A program made the position numbers and the translations under genes. A stretch of 8,844 bases of DNA from assembly GCA_949288625.1 (NCBI GenBank), contig CASEKZ010000061.1, forward strand, positions 1 to 8,844, read 5' to 3'. The first letter of the stretch is position 1. The number at the start of each line of letters is the position of its first letter. Source of the DNA: an uncultured bacterium. GTDB taxonomy: Bacteria > Bacillota_I > Bacilli_A > RF39 > UBA660. The notes under the pieces are model-generated. The model searched no databases, was not told where the DNA came from, and worked only from the letters and a program-made list of their open reading frames with translations. Shown here piece by piece: positions 1-6,049 of this stretch.

Positions 1-2
1 TG

Positions 3-89
3 TTTATGAGGTTTAGATTTGAAATAAAGTTTACTCCAAAATTAATCGTCATATTACTAATTATAATAGTCACTTTGATTATTATATAA
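3..89 (+). CDS. C-terminal end of a probable membrane protein (partial)
   Basis: An open frame runs in from the left edge and stops at TAA (87-89), just before a strong terminator. The visible tail is basic (MRFRFEIKFTPK) followed by about 15 almost purely aliphatic residues (LIVILLIIIVTLIII). This looks like a C-terminal transmembrane helix with positive residues on its cytoplasmic side. An ATG at 6 could instead start a 27-residue peptide, but the upstream sequence needed to judge a ribosome binding site is missing. The closeness of the terminator supports a real gene end. The family cannot be recognised. Confidence 0.4.
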   Translation, partial: FMRFRFEIKFTPKLIVILLIIIVTLIII

Positions 90-97
90 TAGTTAAG

Positions 98-132
98 AAA
101 AACAGAGCTAAGTAAAATCTAGCTCTGTTTTT
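98..132. terminator. Strong bidirectional intrinsic terminator
   Basis: A perfect 13-bp stem pairs 98-110 (AAAAACAGAGCTA) with 120-132 (TAGCTCTGTTTTT) around a 9-base loop. The G/C-containing core is flanked by an A-run on one side and a T-run on the other, so it can terminate on either strand. It closes the partial upstream gene. Confidence 0.85.
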
Positions 133-351
133 CAATAAAACCAAAAATTTTTTGGAAAACAACTAGTAAGCTGCTTCCTTACAATTTGATTATATCTAAA
201 AATAAATTAAATATCAATATTTTCTTTACACCTTGTTTTCCACAATCGTAAAAAATATTGAGCAGAGCGGATAATAGAAGGTTTACTTTTAAGTTAAATT
301 ATAAACAACCAACAAATTAGTATGCATTTTGCATGTTTTTTTGTTTTTTTG
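133..351. other. Gene-poor intergenic stretch
   Basis: No open frame with a plausible ribosome binding site was found on either strand. The stretch is very A+T-rich, with a short local G/C patch at 258-272 (GAGCAGAGCGG). A weak 5-bp hairpin (166-170/178-182) lacks a T-run. A TTTTCCACA word lies at 236-244. No tRNA, riboswitch or known small RNA was recognised. Confidence 0.5.
322..350 (+). terminator. Possible weak terminator or small-RNA 3' end
   Basis: A 5-bp stem, ATGCA (322-326) with TGCAT (330-334), has a TTT loop and is followed by a T-rich run to 350 interrupted by one G. The stem is short and no gene precedes it since the terminator at 98-132. It may be chance, or it may end an unannotated small transcript. 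Confidence 0.3.
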
Positions 352-380
352 TGGAAATAAAACTAAAAACAATGTATAAT
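352..380 (+). promoter_or_regulatory. SigA-type promoter of the kinase gene
   Basis: TGGAAA at 352-357 (4 of 6 matches to TTGACA) is 17 bases from a perfect TATAAT at 375-380. Transcription would start near 387, giving a leader of about 29 nucleotides before the start codon. The -35 overlaps the word TTGTGGAAA (349-357), which recurs inverted at 237-245. Confidence 0.65.
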
Positions 381-402
381 TGTATTAGTATTTATGGTAG
401 AC

Positions 403-411
403 GGTGGTGAT
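403..411 (+). promoter_or_regulatory. Shine-Dalgarno site deciding the kinase start
   Basis: GGTGGTGAT matches the 16S-complementary GGAGGTGAT with one mismatch. GTG404, GTG407 and ATG410 lie inside this site. The first in-frame start at usable spacing (8 bases after GGTGG) is GTG416. Confidence 0.6.
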
Positions 412-415
412 GTGT

Positions 416-1774
416 GTGATAAACTTAGTTAAAAAGGAAAATCTTAATCTTGGTATATTGGAAACTGATTTTGATATTTTTGCTGATATAGTTAATACTT
501 TTTCTAGTGAAGTTTTGAAGAAGGATTGTTTACTTGATCTTGATGATTATGTTATTCCTGAGTACTTTAGAAATAAGATTACCATTGTTATTCAAACTAA
601 TAAAATGCTTATAGGTTACGTTACTTTTGAATTTAAGAACAATAATAATATTTCTCAGGTTGAAATAAATAAGTTATATGTGTTAGATGATTTTAAAAAT
701 AAAAATATGGAAATTCTTTTAATAGAAGGTGTTATATATGTTGCTGGTGAAGTTGGTTCAAGAAACGTTGTTGTAACGGTTGATGAGCATGATTCTAACA
801 TGCTTAAAACATATCAAGCATTGGGATTTTATGAGGTCGGAATAAATGAAGAAGGTAATCTTTTAAGTGTTAATGTTACTTCTTGTGTACGGGTTAGAAT
901 GCTTAATGATAAATTTAGGGATATATTACCTGATTCAGTTGATTATAAGAGTTTGAAATTAGTTAAGAAATTAGCGTCTGGTCGTTCTGGAAACATTTAT
1001 TTAACTAAGGATGGTAGAATTCTTAAGATGTTTACGTCTACTTCATTTACATATGTTAAGGATCGTGAAGAAACGCTTAAATATATTAAAACACTTGATA
1101 TTCCGGAAATTGTAAAACCAAAACATCTAGTTTACTATGATGGTGTTTTTGTTGGTTATATAATGGAGTATTTACCAGAAGGTCAAGCTTTATGGCAAAA
1201 AAGTGAAAATTATAGTTTTGAAGAGAAAATTGATAAAATAAAAGAAATTGAAAAAGTAATGAAAAAGCTTCATCAAAAAAACATTTACATATGTGATTTA
1301 AATCCGGATAATATATTTTTTGATAAAAATGGTAAGGTTAAACTAATTGATTGTGATTCTTTTGTTATTAAAAACAACGTTATTAATAATGATGTTGCAC
1401 TTAAATATCAAGATCCGTTAAATAAAATCGTCTCTGAAAAAACTGACCTTTATGCTTTTGCTATTACCACACTACAACTTTTAATAGATAAAAAAATTCC
1501 GGATGGTGCTTCTTTTTCTGAAATTGAAAAAATATATAATAAACATAAAAATAAGTTGCCAGTAAGTTTTAAAAATTATTACGATCATATATTTAAGGGA
1601 AAAGATCGCTACTATTTAACTGATTCTTATGAACGTTATTTAAATGAAATGTACATGGATGAAAGTGGCGAGGAAAATGAGCATAAAAGTGGTAAAATAA
1701 GCGTAATAATACTATCATTTATCATGGTTGTTATTGCGGTTATTGGATATTTTGTATTTAAATCAAGTCGTTAA
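416..1774 (+). CDS. GNAT-like / serine-threonine kinase-like fusion with C-terminal membrane anchor
   Basis: The protein has 452 residues from GTG416; earlier in-frame starts fall inside the Shine-Dalgarno site. Residues 1-162 look like an acetyltransferase (GNAT) fold: an EINKLYVLDDF strand/loop, VVVTVDEHDSN and a YQALGFYEVG motif B. The usual R/QxxGxG acetyl-CoA loop is replaced by KNKNM (94-98), so binding may be lost. Residues about 178-410 form a kinase-like domain: glycine loop GRSGNIY (189-195), ATP lysine K204 in ILKMF, hinge MEYLPEG (250-256), catalytic loop CDLNPDN (D294, N299), metal site IDCDSF (D312) and the DLYAFA helix (344-349). The HRD histidine and arginine and a clear APE motif are absent; DxNPxN with IDCDSF is typical of a divergent bacterial kinase-like group. 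Residues about 427-448 form one transmembrane helix followed by KSSR, so the catalytic part is cytoplasmic and tail-anchored. Kinase fold is confident; activity and substrate are unknown. Confidence 0.8.
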   Translation: MINLVKKENLNLGILETDFDIFADIVNTFSSEVLKKDCLLDLDDYVIPEYFRNKITIVIQTNKMLIGYVTFEFKNNNNISQVEINKLYVLDDFKNKNMEILLIEGVIYVAGEVGSRNVVVTVDEHDSNMLKTYQALGFYEVGINEEGNLLSVNVTSCVRVRMLNDKFRDILPDSVDYKSLKLVKKLASGRSGNIYLTKDGRILKMFTSTSFTYVKDREETLKYIKTLDIPEIVKPKHLVYYDGVFVGYIMEYLPEGQALWQKSENYSFEEKIDKIKEIEKVMKKLHQKNIYICDLNPDNIFFDKNGKVKLIDCDSFVIKNNVINNDVALKYQDPLNKIVSEKTDLYAFAITTLQLLIDKKIPDGASFSEIEKIYNKHKNKLPVSFKNYYDHIFKGKDRYYLTDSYERYLNEMYMDESGEENEHKSGKISVIILSFIMVVIAVIGYFVFKSSR

Positions 1775-1787
1775 AGACTTGTTTTTT
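1764..1787 (+). terminator. Intrinsic terminator overlapping the kinase stop codon
   Basis: CAAGTC (1764-1769) pairs with GACTTG (1776-1781) around the loop GTTAAA, followed by six T (1782-1787). The left arm encodes the last residues and the TAA stop (1772-1774) lies in the loop. Confidence 0.7.
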
Positions 1788-1831
1788 AATGCGTTATGGT
1801 AATTATATTTTAAAAACTAATGTCGTTATCC

Positions 1832-1860
1832 TTGACAAAATAGAAAAATAATGCTAGTAT
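1832..1860 (+). promoter_or_regulatory. Promoter of the coiled-coil gene, extended -10
   Basis: A perfect TTGACA (1832-1837) is 17 bases from TAGTAT (1855-1860). The -10 is preceded by TGC, giving an extended TGn motif that compensates for its two mismatches. Transcription would start near 1867, about 28 bases before the ATG. With the terminator at 1764-1787 this makes the coiled-coil gene a separate transcription unit from the kinase. Confidence 0.75.
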
Positions 1861-1894
1861 ATATGGCATTCAATCAAAAGGGGGAGATTTGAAT

Positions 1895-3706
1895 ATGTTA
1901 AATAATGGATTTTTTAACGAAATTAAAAGACTAGACAATGAACAAGAGGAATTAAAGAAAAAATTAGAGTTATTAAGTCAGCAGAAATATAAGGCTATGT
2001 ATGATGCTTTAGAAAATTTAGAAGAAGAAAAAAAACATGACTTAAATGATGCTGAAGCTTATGTATGTGATTTAAATAAAGAACTTGAAGAATTGAAGAA
2101 AAATGGTTTATATGATCAAATGGCTAATGTTGCTCGTGATATGCAAAAGCAAAGTGATGTTGTAAACATGCTTCATAAAGAATATGACGAAGTAAAAGCT
2201 TTATATGATTATGCTAAATTATATTATGATAGAATTCTTGAGTTTAATGGTGAAGAGTTACAAAGTATTCAAAACTCAATAATGTCTTTTGTTTCTAAAT
2301 CACAGTTTGATTATAAAATATATGAATATGAATATTATCGTGATTTAGCTAAAATAACTGGTGATTCTAGGTATTATGAAATCGCTAAAAATGTTTTAGA
2401 AGAAAACAATGAGTTTAAAGCAAATGAAAACTTAAAATTAGCTGATGACATATCTGATGATGGTAGTTTAAAATTAGATAATGATAACGATGTTTCTAAT
2501 GATGCTGATGATGAAAAAATGCATGAAATTACAGAATTGATGGAAAAAGCAAAAGAAGAAAACAACATAGATTATTTAGTTGAAGCAAGAAAAATAGTTA
2601 ACGAATTATCTTCAAATGATAAGGATAAACTATTTATGGCAATTGATTTGCTAGAGAAAATATGTCAGACTAAAAACTTGGTTTCATTAGCGGTTGAAAC
2701 TGAGAAAGCTAAGGATTATAATAAGGCTTTAAAAGCTGTTGATAAATTATCTAATGGTGAAACTAAAAATGAATTATTAAATAAGCTTGATTCATTAGTA
2801 GAAACTAATAATGATAAGTTTATAAGCCTTGTTGAAGAATCACACGAAGTTATCAGCAAAAACAAAGAGTTAGAAGAAAATGATGTAAAAGAATTAGCTG
2901 ATAGATACACGTACATTGATAATGAAACGAAAGAAAAATACAAGGAAAAATATAATGTTGTAATAACGTGTTATAATAATAAAATTCAAGATGATTATCA
3001 AAAAAGTTTGACAAAAGCTGATTTTAAAAAGTATGGAATTTTTACTAGATTCACGGAATTATTTGGTTGGATGGTAAGACCGATTACTAGGACAAAAGTA
3101 TATAAGAAGGTACTTGATATATTTAAGAGAAAACGTGATGAGGCACTAGATGTTAAAGATCATGAAATGATAGATAAATATGATAAAAAAGTGGAAAAAA
3201 TGGAAAAAAGAATATCAGATGGTGATGTTGTAGGTGGTGTAAGACTATTTATGGCAAGAAATAAATTAGCCAAGATAAAAGCAAAGTTATATCATGGATA
3301 TGATGTTTCTTTTGCGAAACCTACTGATACCATTTCAATGTGTTTATCTAGTGGAATTAATAAAGTATTAGAAGATGAAACAATATCAAAGGACAAATCA
3401 AGGGTTATTATTGTTTTGGATCAGTACATGGATTTATTAGCATCGGGTAATAATGATGATGTGTTCTATGACGAAGCTTATAAATACTTAGAAAGTGTTT
3501 CAAACGTTTTATCTGAAAGTGAGTATTTTGCTTATTTCAATAAATTCCAAATGATTGAAAATTATCGTAATGCAAACAAAGGTATTCCATATCATTTAGA
3601 TAGTAATAATTATGGTAGTGAAATAGATGAAATGGTTAAATACTATGATAATGCTTGCGATGAAAATTTAGGATACTTTGATTATGTGAAATCTAAAAGA
3701 AAGTAG
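1895..3706 (+). CDS. Unknown cytoplasmic coiled-coil and helical-repeat protein
   Basis: The protein has 603 residues. ATG1895 is preferred over in-frame TTG1889 because GGGGGAG (1880-1886) sits 8 bases before the ATG but only 2 before the TTG. There is no signal peptide or clear membrane segment. Residues about 8-115 are Glu/Lys/Leu-rich heptad-like coiled coil. A Tyr-rich helix follows (about 138-165), then an Asp/Asn-rich linker (184-207). Two related helical repeats (211-257 and 261-306) resemble the EKAK...A..LVN.L..G..K..L...LD modules known from Gram-positive proteins. A possible third degenerate copy covers about 307-358. Residues 385-405 (FTELFGWMVRPITRTKVYKK) contain the only Trp and may be an amphipathic patch. 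Basic helices follow (405-465), then an acidic, Tyr-rich C-terminus. No catalytic motif was seen. A scaffold or structural role is only a guess, as is any link to the neighbouring kinase. Confidence 0.75.
   Translation: MLNNGFFNEIKRLDNEQEELKKKLELLSQQKYKAMYDALENLEEEKKHDLNDAEAYVCDLNKELEELKKNGLYDQMANVARDMQKQSDVVNMLHKEYDEVKALYDYAKLYYDRILEFNGEELQSIQNSIMSFVSKSQFDYKIYEYEYYRDLAKITGDSRYYEIAKNVLEENNEFKANENLKLADDISDDGSLKLDNDNDVSNDADDEKMHEITELMEKAKEENNIDYLVEARKIVNELSSNDKDKLFMAIDLLEKICQTKNLVSLAVETEKAKDYNKALKAVDKLSNGETKNELLNKLDSLVETNNDKFISLVEESHEVISKNKELEENDVKELADRYTYIDNETKEKYKEKYNVVITCYNNKIQDDYQKSLTKADFKKYGIFTRFTELFGWMVRPITRTKVYKKVLDIFKRKRDEALDVKDHEMIDKYDKKVEKMEKRISDGDVVGGVRLFMARNKLAKIKAKLYHGYDVSFAKPTDTISMCLSSGINKVLEDETISKDKSRVIIVLDQYMDLLASGNNDDVFYDEAYKYLESVSNVLSESEYFAYFNKFQMIENYRNANKGIPYHLDSNNYGSEIDEMVKYYDNACDENLGYFDYVKSKRK
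2525..2812 (+). repeat. Two degenerate protein-level helical repeats
   Basis: Residues 211-257 and 261-306 of the coiled-coil protein align by eye: MEKAKEENN...ARKIVNELSSNDKDKL...IDLLEK against VETEKAKDY...LKAVDKLSNGETKNEL...LDSLVE. The shared pattern is EKAK, a V(N/D)(E/K)LS turn, then a charged helix ending ID/LDxL. The nucleotide sequences have diverged, so this is an old duplication. Confidence 0.5.
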
Positions 3707-3722
3707 TTATACTTTCTTTTTT
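3695..3722 (+). terminator. Intrinsic terminator overlapping the coiled-coil gene stop
   Basis: AAAAGAAAGTA (3695-3705) pairs perfectly over 11 bp with TACTTTCTTTT (3710-3720) around the tetraloop GTTA, ending in a T-run to 3722. The TAG stop (3704-3706) lies at the top of the stem. The stem is G/C-poor, so read-through into truB is plausible. Confidence 0.6.
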
Positions 3723-3723
3723 A

Positions 3724-3744
3724 TGTTAAAATATATTTGGTGAT
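3724..3744 (+). promoter_or_regulatory. truB Shine-Dalgarno site and possible extended -10
   Basis: TGTTAAAAT (3724-3732) fits an extended -10, but no good -35 lies upstream and the start point (about 3739) would leave a leader of only some 10 bases. GGTGAT (3739-3744) matches the 3' half of the GGAGGTGAT ribosome-binding consensus, 8 bases before ATG3749 counted from its GG. The promoter is doubtful; the ribosome site is more convincing. Confidence 0.35.
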
Positions 3745-3748
3745 GCAA

Positions 3749-4600
3749 ATGGATGGAGTGTTAGTAGTTGATAAGCCAAAAGGTAAAACAAGCCGAGATG
3801 TTGTAAATGAAGTGGTTAATCTATTAAATAACAAGAAGGTAGGACATACTGGGACACTTGATCCAATTGCTACTGGTGTTCTTGTTTTATGCGTTGGGAA
3901 AGCAACTAAATTAGTTGATGTTATAACTGGAAGCAATAAAGAATATTTGGCGGATGTAAAACTAGGTGAGTTAACCGATACTTTAGATGCTGATGGTAAT
4001 ATTATAGAAAAAAGAAAGTGCATTATTAATAAAGATAAATTAGATACCGTATTAAAATCATTTTTAGGAAAATATAATCAAGAAGTTCCTATTTATAGCG
4101 CGGTTAGAAAAAATGGTAAAAGGCTTTATGAGTATGCAAGAGAAAATGAAATGGTTTGTTTACCAAAAAGGATGGTTGAAATAAAAGATATTGAATTATT
4201 AGAAGCTAGTGATGAACACTATAAATTTAGGGTGGTAGTATCTAAGGGAACTTACGTAAGAAGTTTGATAAAAGACATAAATGATAAACTTGGTATAATA
4301 GGTGTTATGAGTGATTTAAGAAGAATAAGACAAGGTGATTTTAATATAAGTTGCGCGTTTTCTTTAGAAGATATAAAAAATAATAAATATAAGCTTTTAT
4401 CTATTACGGATGTTTTGAAAAATAAAAATTGTGTTATAATAGATGATAATTTATTTGAGGTTATTAAACATGGCGGTATAATTAAAAACGTTTATAATAA
4501 AGATTTGGTTACATTTATGTATAATGGTAAAGTAGTTGCTATATATAAAAAATATGAAAAGGATAAAATGAAGTTAAAACCATATAAAATGTTTATTTAG
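3749..4600 (+). CDS. truB: tRNA pseudouridine(55) synthase TruB
   Basis: TruB isomerises uridine 55 to pseudouridine in the T-loop of tRNAs in the cytoplasm. The 283-residue protein begins MDGVLVVDKPKGKTSRDVV, the usual TruB N-terminus. This, with GGTGAT 8 bases upstream, favours ATG3749 over the TTG, GTG and ATG starts at 3737-3745. GHTGTLDP (32-39) carries the catalytic aspartate D38. YSAVRKNGKRLYEYAR (116-131), SKGTYVRSLIKDI (165-177) and LRRIRQGDF (190-198) are the other family signatures. Residues about 225-283 form a short PUA-like C-terminal part. Length is slightly under the usual 290-310. Its TAG stop overlaps the ribosome binding site of the next gene, indicating co-translation. The usual neighbours infB/rbfA (upstream) and ribF (downstream) are absent here. 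Confidence 0.96.
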   Translation: MDGVLVVDKPKGKTSRDVVNEVVNLLNNKKVGHTGTLDPIATGVLVLCVGKATKLVDVITGSNKEYLADVKLGELTDTLDADGNIIEKRKCIINKDKLDTVLKSFLGKYNQEVPIYSAVRKNGKRLYEYARENEMVCLPKRMVEIKDIELLEASDEHYKFRVVVSKGTYVRSLIKDINDKLGIIGVMSDLRRIRQGDFNISCAFSLEDIKNNKYKLLSITDVLKNKNCVIIDDNLFEVIKHGGIIKNVYNKDLVTFMYNGKVVAIYKKYEKDKMKLKPYKMFI

Positions 4601-4610
4601 GAGGAACAAA

Positions 4611-5606
4611 ATGAAAAATTCACTTATGTTAATTAAAGAGTTAAAACTAGTAGAAACAGAAAAATCTTTTAAACTTCTTATGAAAAACTATTTAGATGAT
4701 GGTTATTCAGCTGAAAACTTACTTAGAAACATAAATGATGTTAGTAAAAGAAAAATTATGCTAAGTATGATTTTTGGTGGGGCTTTATTAGATCCGTTAA
4801 AGATGATAGAAGATTATTATCCTTATTTAAGTATTGATGAAAAAGTTTGTGTTTTTAGGATTGTTTTAGAAAAAAATCCACTACAAGCTTATTACTTTTT
4901 AAAGGAAATAAAAAATCCAAAAACCAAGCTGGAGCTTGAAGAAATAACACGTGTTATAAATCAAACCACAACTAAAGTCGTTATTAATGATTTTGGATCA
5001 TATTTTGCTGAAGCGTTATTAAACAAAAATGATTATTATGAATTACTTAAGATTAAGACTGATTTAAGTAAAAACGTATTGGATAAAATTTATGAAAAAT
5101 CTATTTTAAGCTTAAGTAATCATGAATTTAATGGTATCATTAAATATTTGAATGATGAAGAAAAAAGAAAATATGCTAGGATGTTTTTGGAATCTAGTAA
5201 TAAAAATTATAAAGTTGCGATGTATTTTTTAGATAACAAAATTTACTTTGATGATGATTTTGATAAGCTATTAAAAATAGTAGCTAATAATGCTCCTTCT
5301 AATGATATATATAAAGTTTTAATGAATGAAAACTTAAGTGAGAAAAATAAAAATATGTTGGAAAAAGGTTTACTTAAAACTGGTGATGTTGAGTATATTT
5401 CATATTATTATTTTTATAAAAATAGATATTTATTTGATCGGTTATTTGGTAGTACTTTATTGTTTTTATCTTTTGTTATGATTAATGAAAAGTTGTTTAA
5501 GAATAAAGTTTTATTAGAAGAAGTTATAGCAAAAATAAAAACTGAACGCGCCTCTTATAGTGATAATGTTATAAAAATGGTTTGTAAGTATAAAAAAGTA
5601 AAATAA
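4611..5606 (+). CDS. Unknown all-helical protein coupled to truB
   Basis: The protein has 331 residues and I do not recognise its family. AGGAGG (4599-4604) overlaps the truB stop and lies 6 bases before the ATG, so it is translated from the truB message. The sequence predicts helices throughout, with no signal peptide, no catalytic motif and no Trp. Similar helices recur: AYYFLKEIKNPK (93-104), YKVAMYFLDNKIYFDDDF (200-217) and EYISYYYFYKNRYLFDRL (261-278). This suggests a HEAT/ARM/TPR-like superhelix, usually a protein- or RNA-binding scaffold. A hydrophobic run at 278-291 is too short and too interrupted to be a clear membrane helix. It occupies the place that ribF (FAD synthetase) holds in Bacillus-type truB-ribF-rpsO-pnp clusters but has none of ribF's nucleotide-binding motifs. 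No terminator is visible between it and the rpsO promoter. Confidence 0.75.
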   Translation: MKNSLMLIKELKLVETEKSFKLLMKNYLDDGYSAENLLRNINDVSKRKIMLSMIFGGALLDPLKMIEDYYPYLSIDEKVCVFRIVLEKNPLQAYYFLKEIKNPKTKLELEEITRVINQTTTKVVINDFGSYFAEALLNKNDYYELLKIKTDLSKNVLDKIYEKSILSLSNHEFNGIIKYLNDEEKRKYARMFLESSNKNYKVAMYFLDNKIYFDDDFDKLLKIVANNAPSNDIYKVLMNENLSEKNKNMLEKGLLKTGDVEYISYYYFYKNRYLFDRLFGSTLLFLSFVMINEKLFKNKVLLEEVIAKIKTERASYSDNVIKMVCKYKKVK

Positions 5607-5628
5607 CCATAAAATAAAAGAAATTTGC

Positions 5629-5657
5629 TTGCATAATTTTAAAAATTAATGTATATT
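5629..5657 (+). promoter_or_regulatory. Probable rpsO promoter
   Basis: TTGCAT (5629-5634; only TTG matches the consensus) is 17 bases from TATATT (5652-5657), directly preceded by TG. Transcription would begin near 5664, at the base of the structured leader, leaving about 80 nucleotides before rpsO. Confidence 0.55.
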
Positions 5658-5666
5658 ATTAGTGTT

Positions 5667-5743
5667 ACCTATCCTTGGTTATTAGGTTTACTCCTAGCCA
5701 TAGCTCAGGATTAGGCGAATATTATAGATAAGGAGGAGAAAAA
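5667..5743 (+). promoter_or_regulatory. Structured rpsO leader, candidate S15 autoregulatory RNA
   Basis: An outer stem pairs CCUAUCCU (5668-5675) with AGGAUUAGG (5707-5715), 8 bp with U5711 bulged. Inside, UGG (5676-5678) pairs with CCA (5698-5700) and UAGG (5683-5686) with CCUA (5693-5696) around loop UUUACU. The unpaired UAGCUC (5701-5706) makes it asymmetric. The ribosome site AAGGAGGAG (5730-5738) lies 5 bases before ATG5744. Two leader segments can pair with it: UCCUU (5672-5676) and CUCCU (5691-5695). S15 represses its own mRNA in several bacterial groups through unrelated leader folds. Regulation here is inferred from structure alone. Confidence 0.55.
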
Positions 5744-6010
5744 ATGTTAAAAAAGGAAGTTAAACAATCAATTATAAAGAAGTATGCAACTCACGAAAAA
5801 GATACTGGATCTGCCGAAGTGCAAATTGCGGTATTAACTGAAAAGATAAACGTTTTAACTGAACATTTAAAGACAAACATTCATGATTTTCACTCTAAAA
5901 GAGGATTGTTAATGATGGTTGGTAAAAGACGTAACTTACTTAATTACCTAAAAAAGACTGACGTTAACAGATATCGTGAATTAATCAAAAGTTTAGGATT
6001 AAGAAAATAA
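5744..6010 (+). CDS. rpsO: 30S ribosomal protein S15
   Basis: S15 is a primary binder of the central domain of 16S rRNA, at a three-helix junction, and helps form an intersubunit bridge. The 88-residue protein has the usual length and family landmarks: KDTGSAEVQ (19-27), LTEHLKTNIHDFHSKRGL (38-55) and MVGKRRNLLNYLKK (58-71). A strong AAGGAGG site supports ATG5744. Initiator Met followed by LKKE is typical. It has its own promoter and leader and is followed 13 bases after the stop by an intrinsic terminator, then pnp, the classic rpsO-pnp pair. Autoregulation through the leader is likely by analogy. Confidence 0.98.
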   Translation: MLKKEVKQSIIKKYATHEKDTGSAEVQIAVLTEKINVLTEHLKTNIHDFHSKRGLLMMVGKRRNLLNYLKKTDVNRYRELIKSLGLRK

Positions 6011-6023
6011 TATTGTTAAAAGT

Positions 6024-6049
6024 AGGCACTCTTTTTTGGGTGCCTTTTT
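6024..6049 (+). terminator. Intrinsic terminator/attenuator between rpsO and pnp
   Basis: AGGCACTC (6024-6031) pairs with GGGTGCCT (6038-6045) over 8 bp (one G-U) around a TTTTTT loop, followed by T to 6049. No convincing promoter lies between it and pnp, so it probably sets the rpsO:pnp transcript ratio by partial read-through. Confidence 0.85.

Noticed and set aside
141..182. CCAAAAATTTTTTGG near-palindrome and GTAAG/CTTAC hairpin as regulatory sites
   Set aside because: Short A/T-dominated symmetry is expected by chance in this composition. There is no associated promoter, T-run or gene.
236..358. Replication origin (DnaA-box cluster)
   Set aside because: Only two imperfect boxes about 100 bases apart were found, with no dnaA, dnaN or rnpA/rpmH neighbour. 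This is not enough to call an origin.
5445..5485. Transmembrane helix in the truB-coupled unknown protein
   Set aside because: The hydrophobic run at residues 278-291 is only about 14 residues and contains Gly, Ser and Thr. It fits a buried helix of a superhelical fold better than a membrane span.
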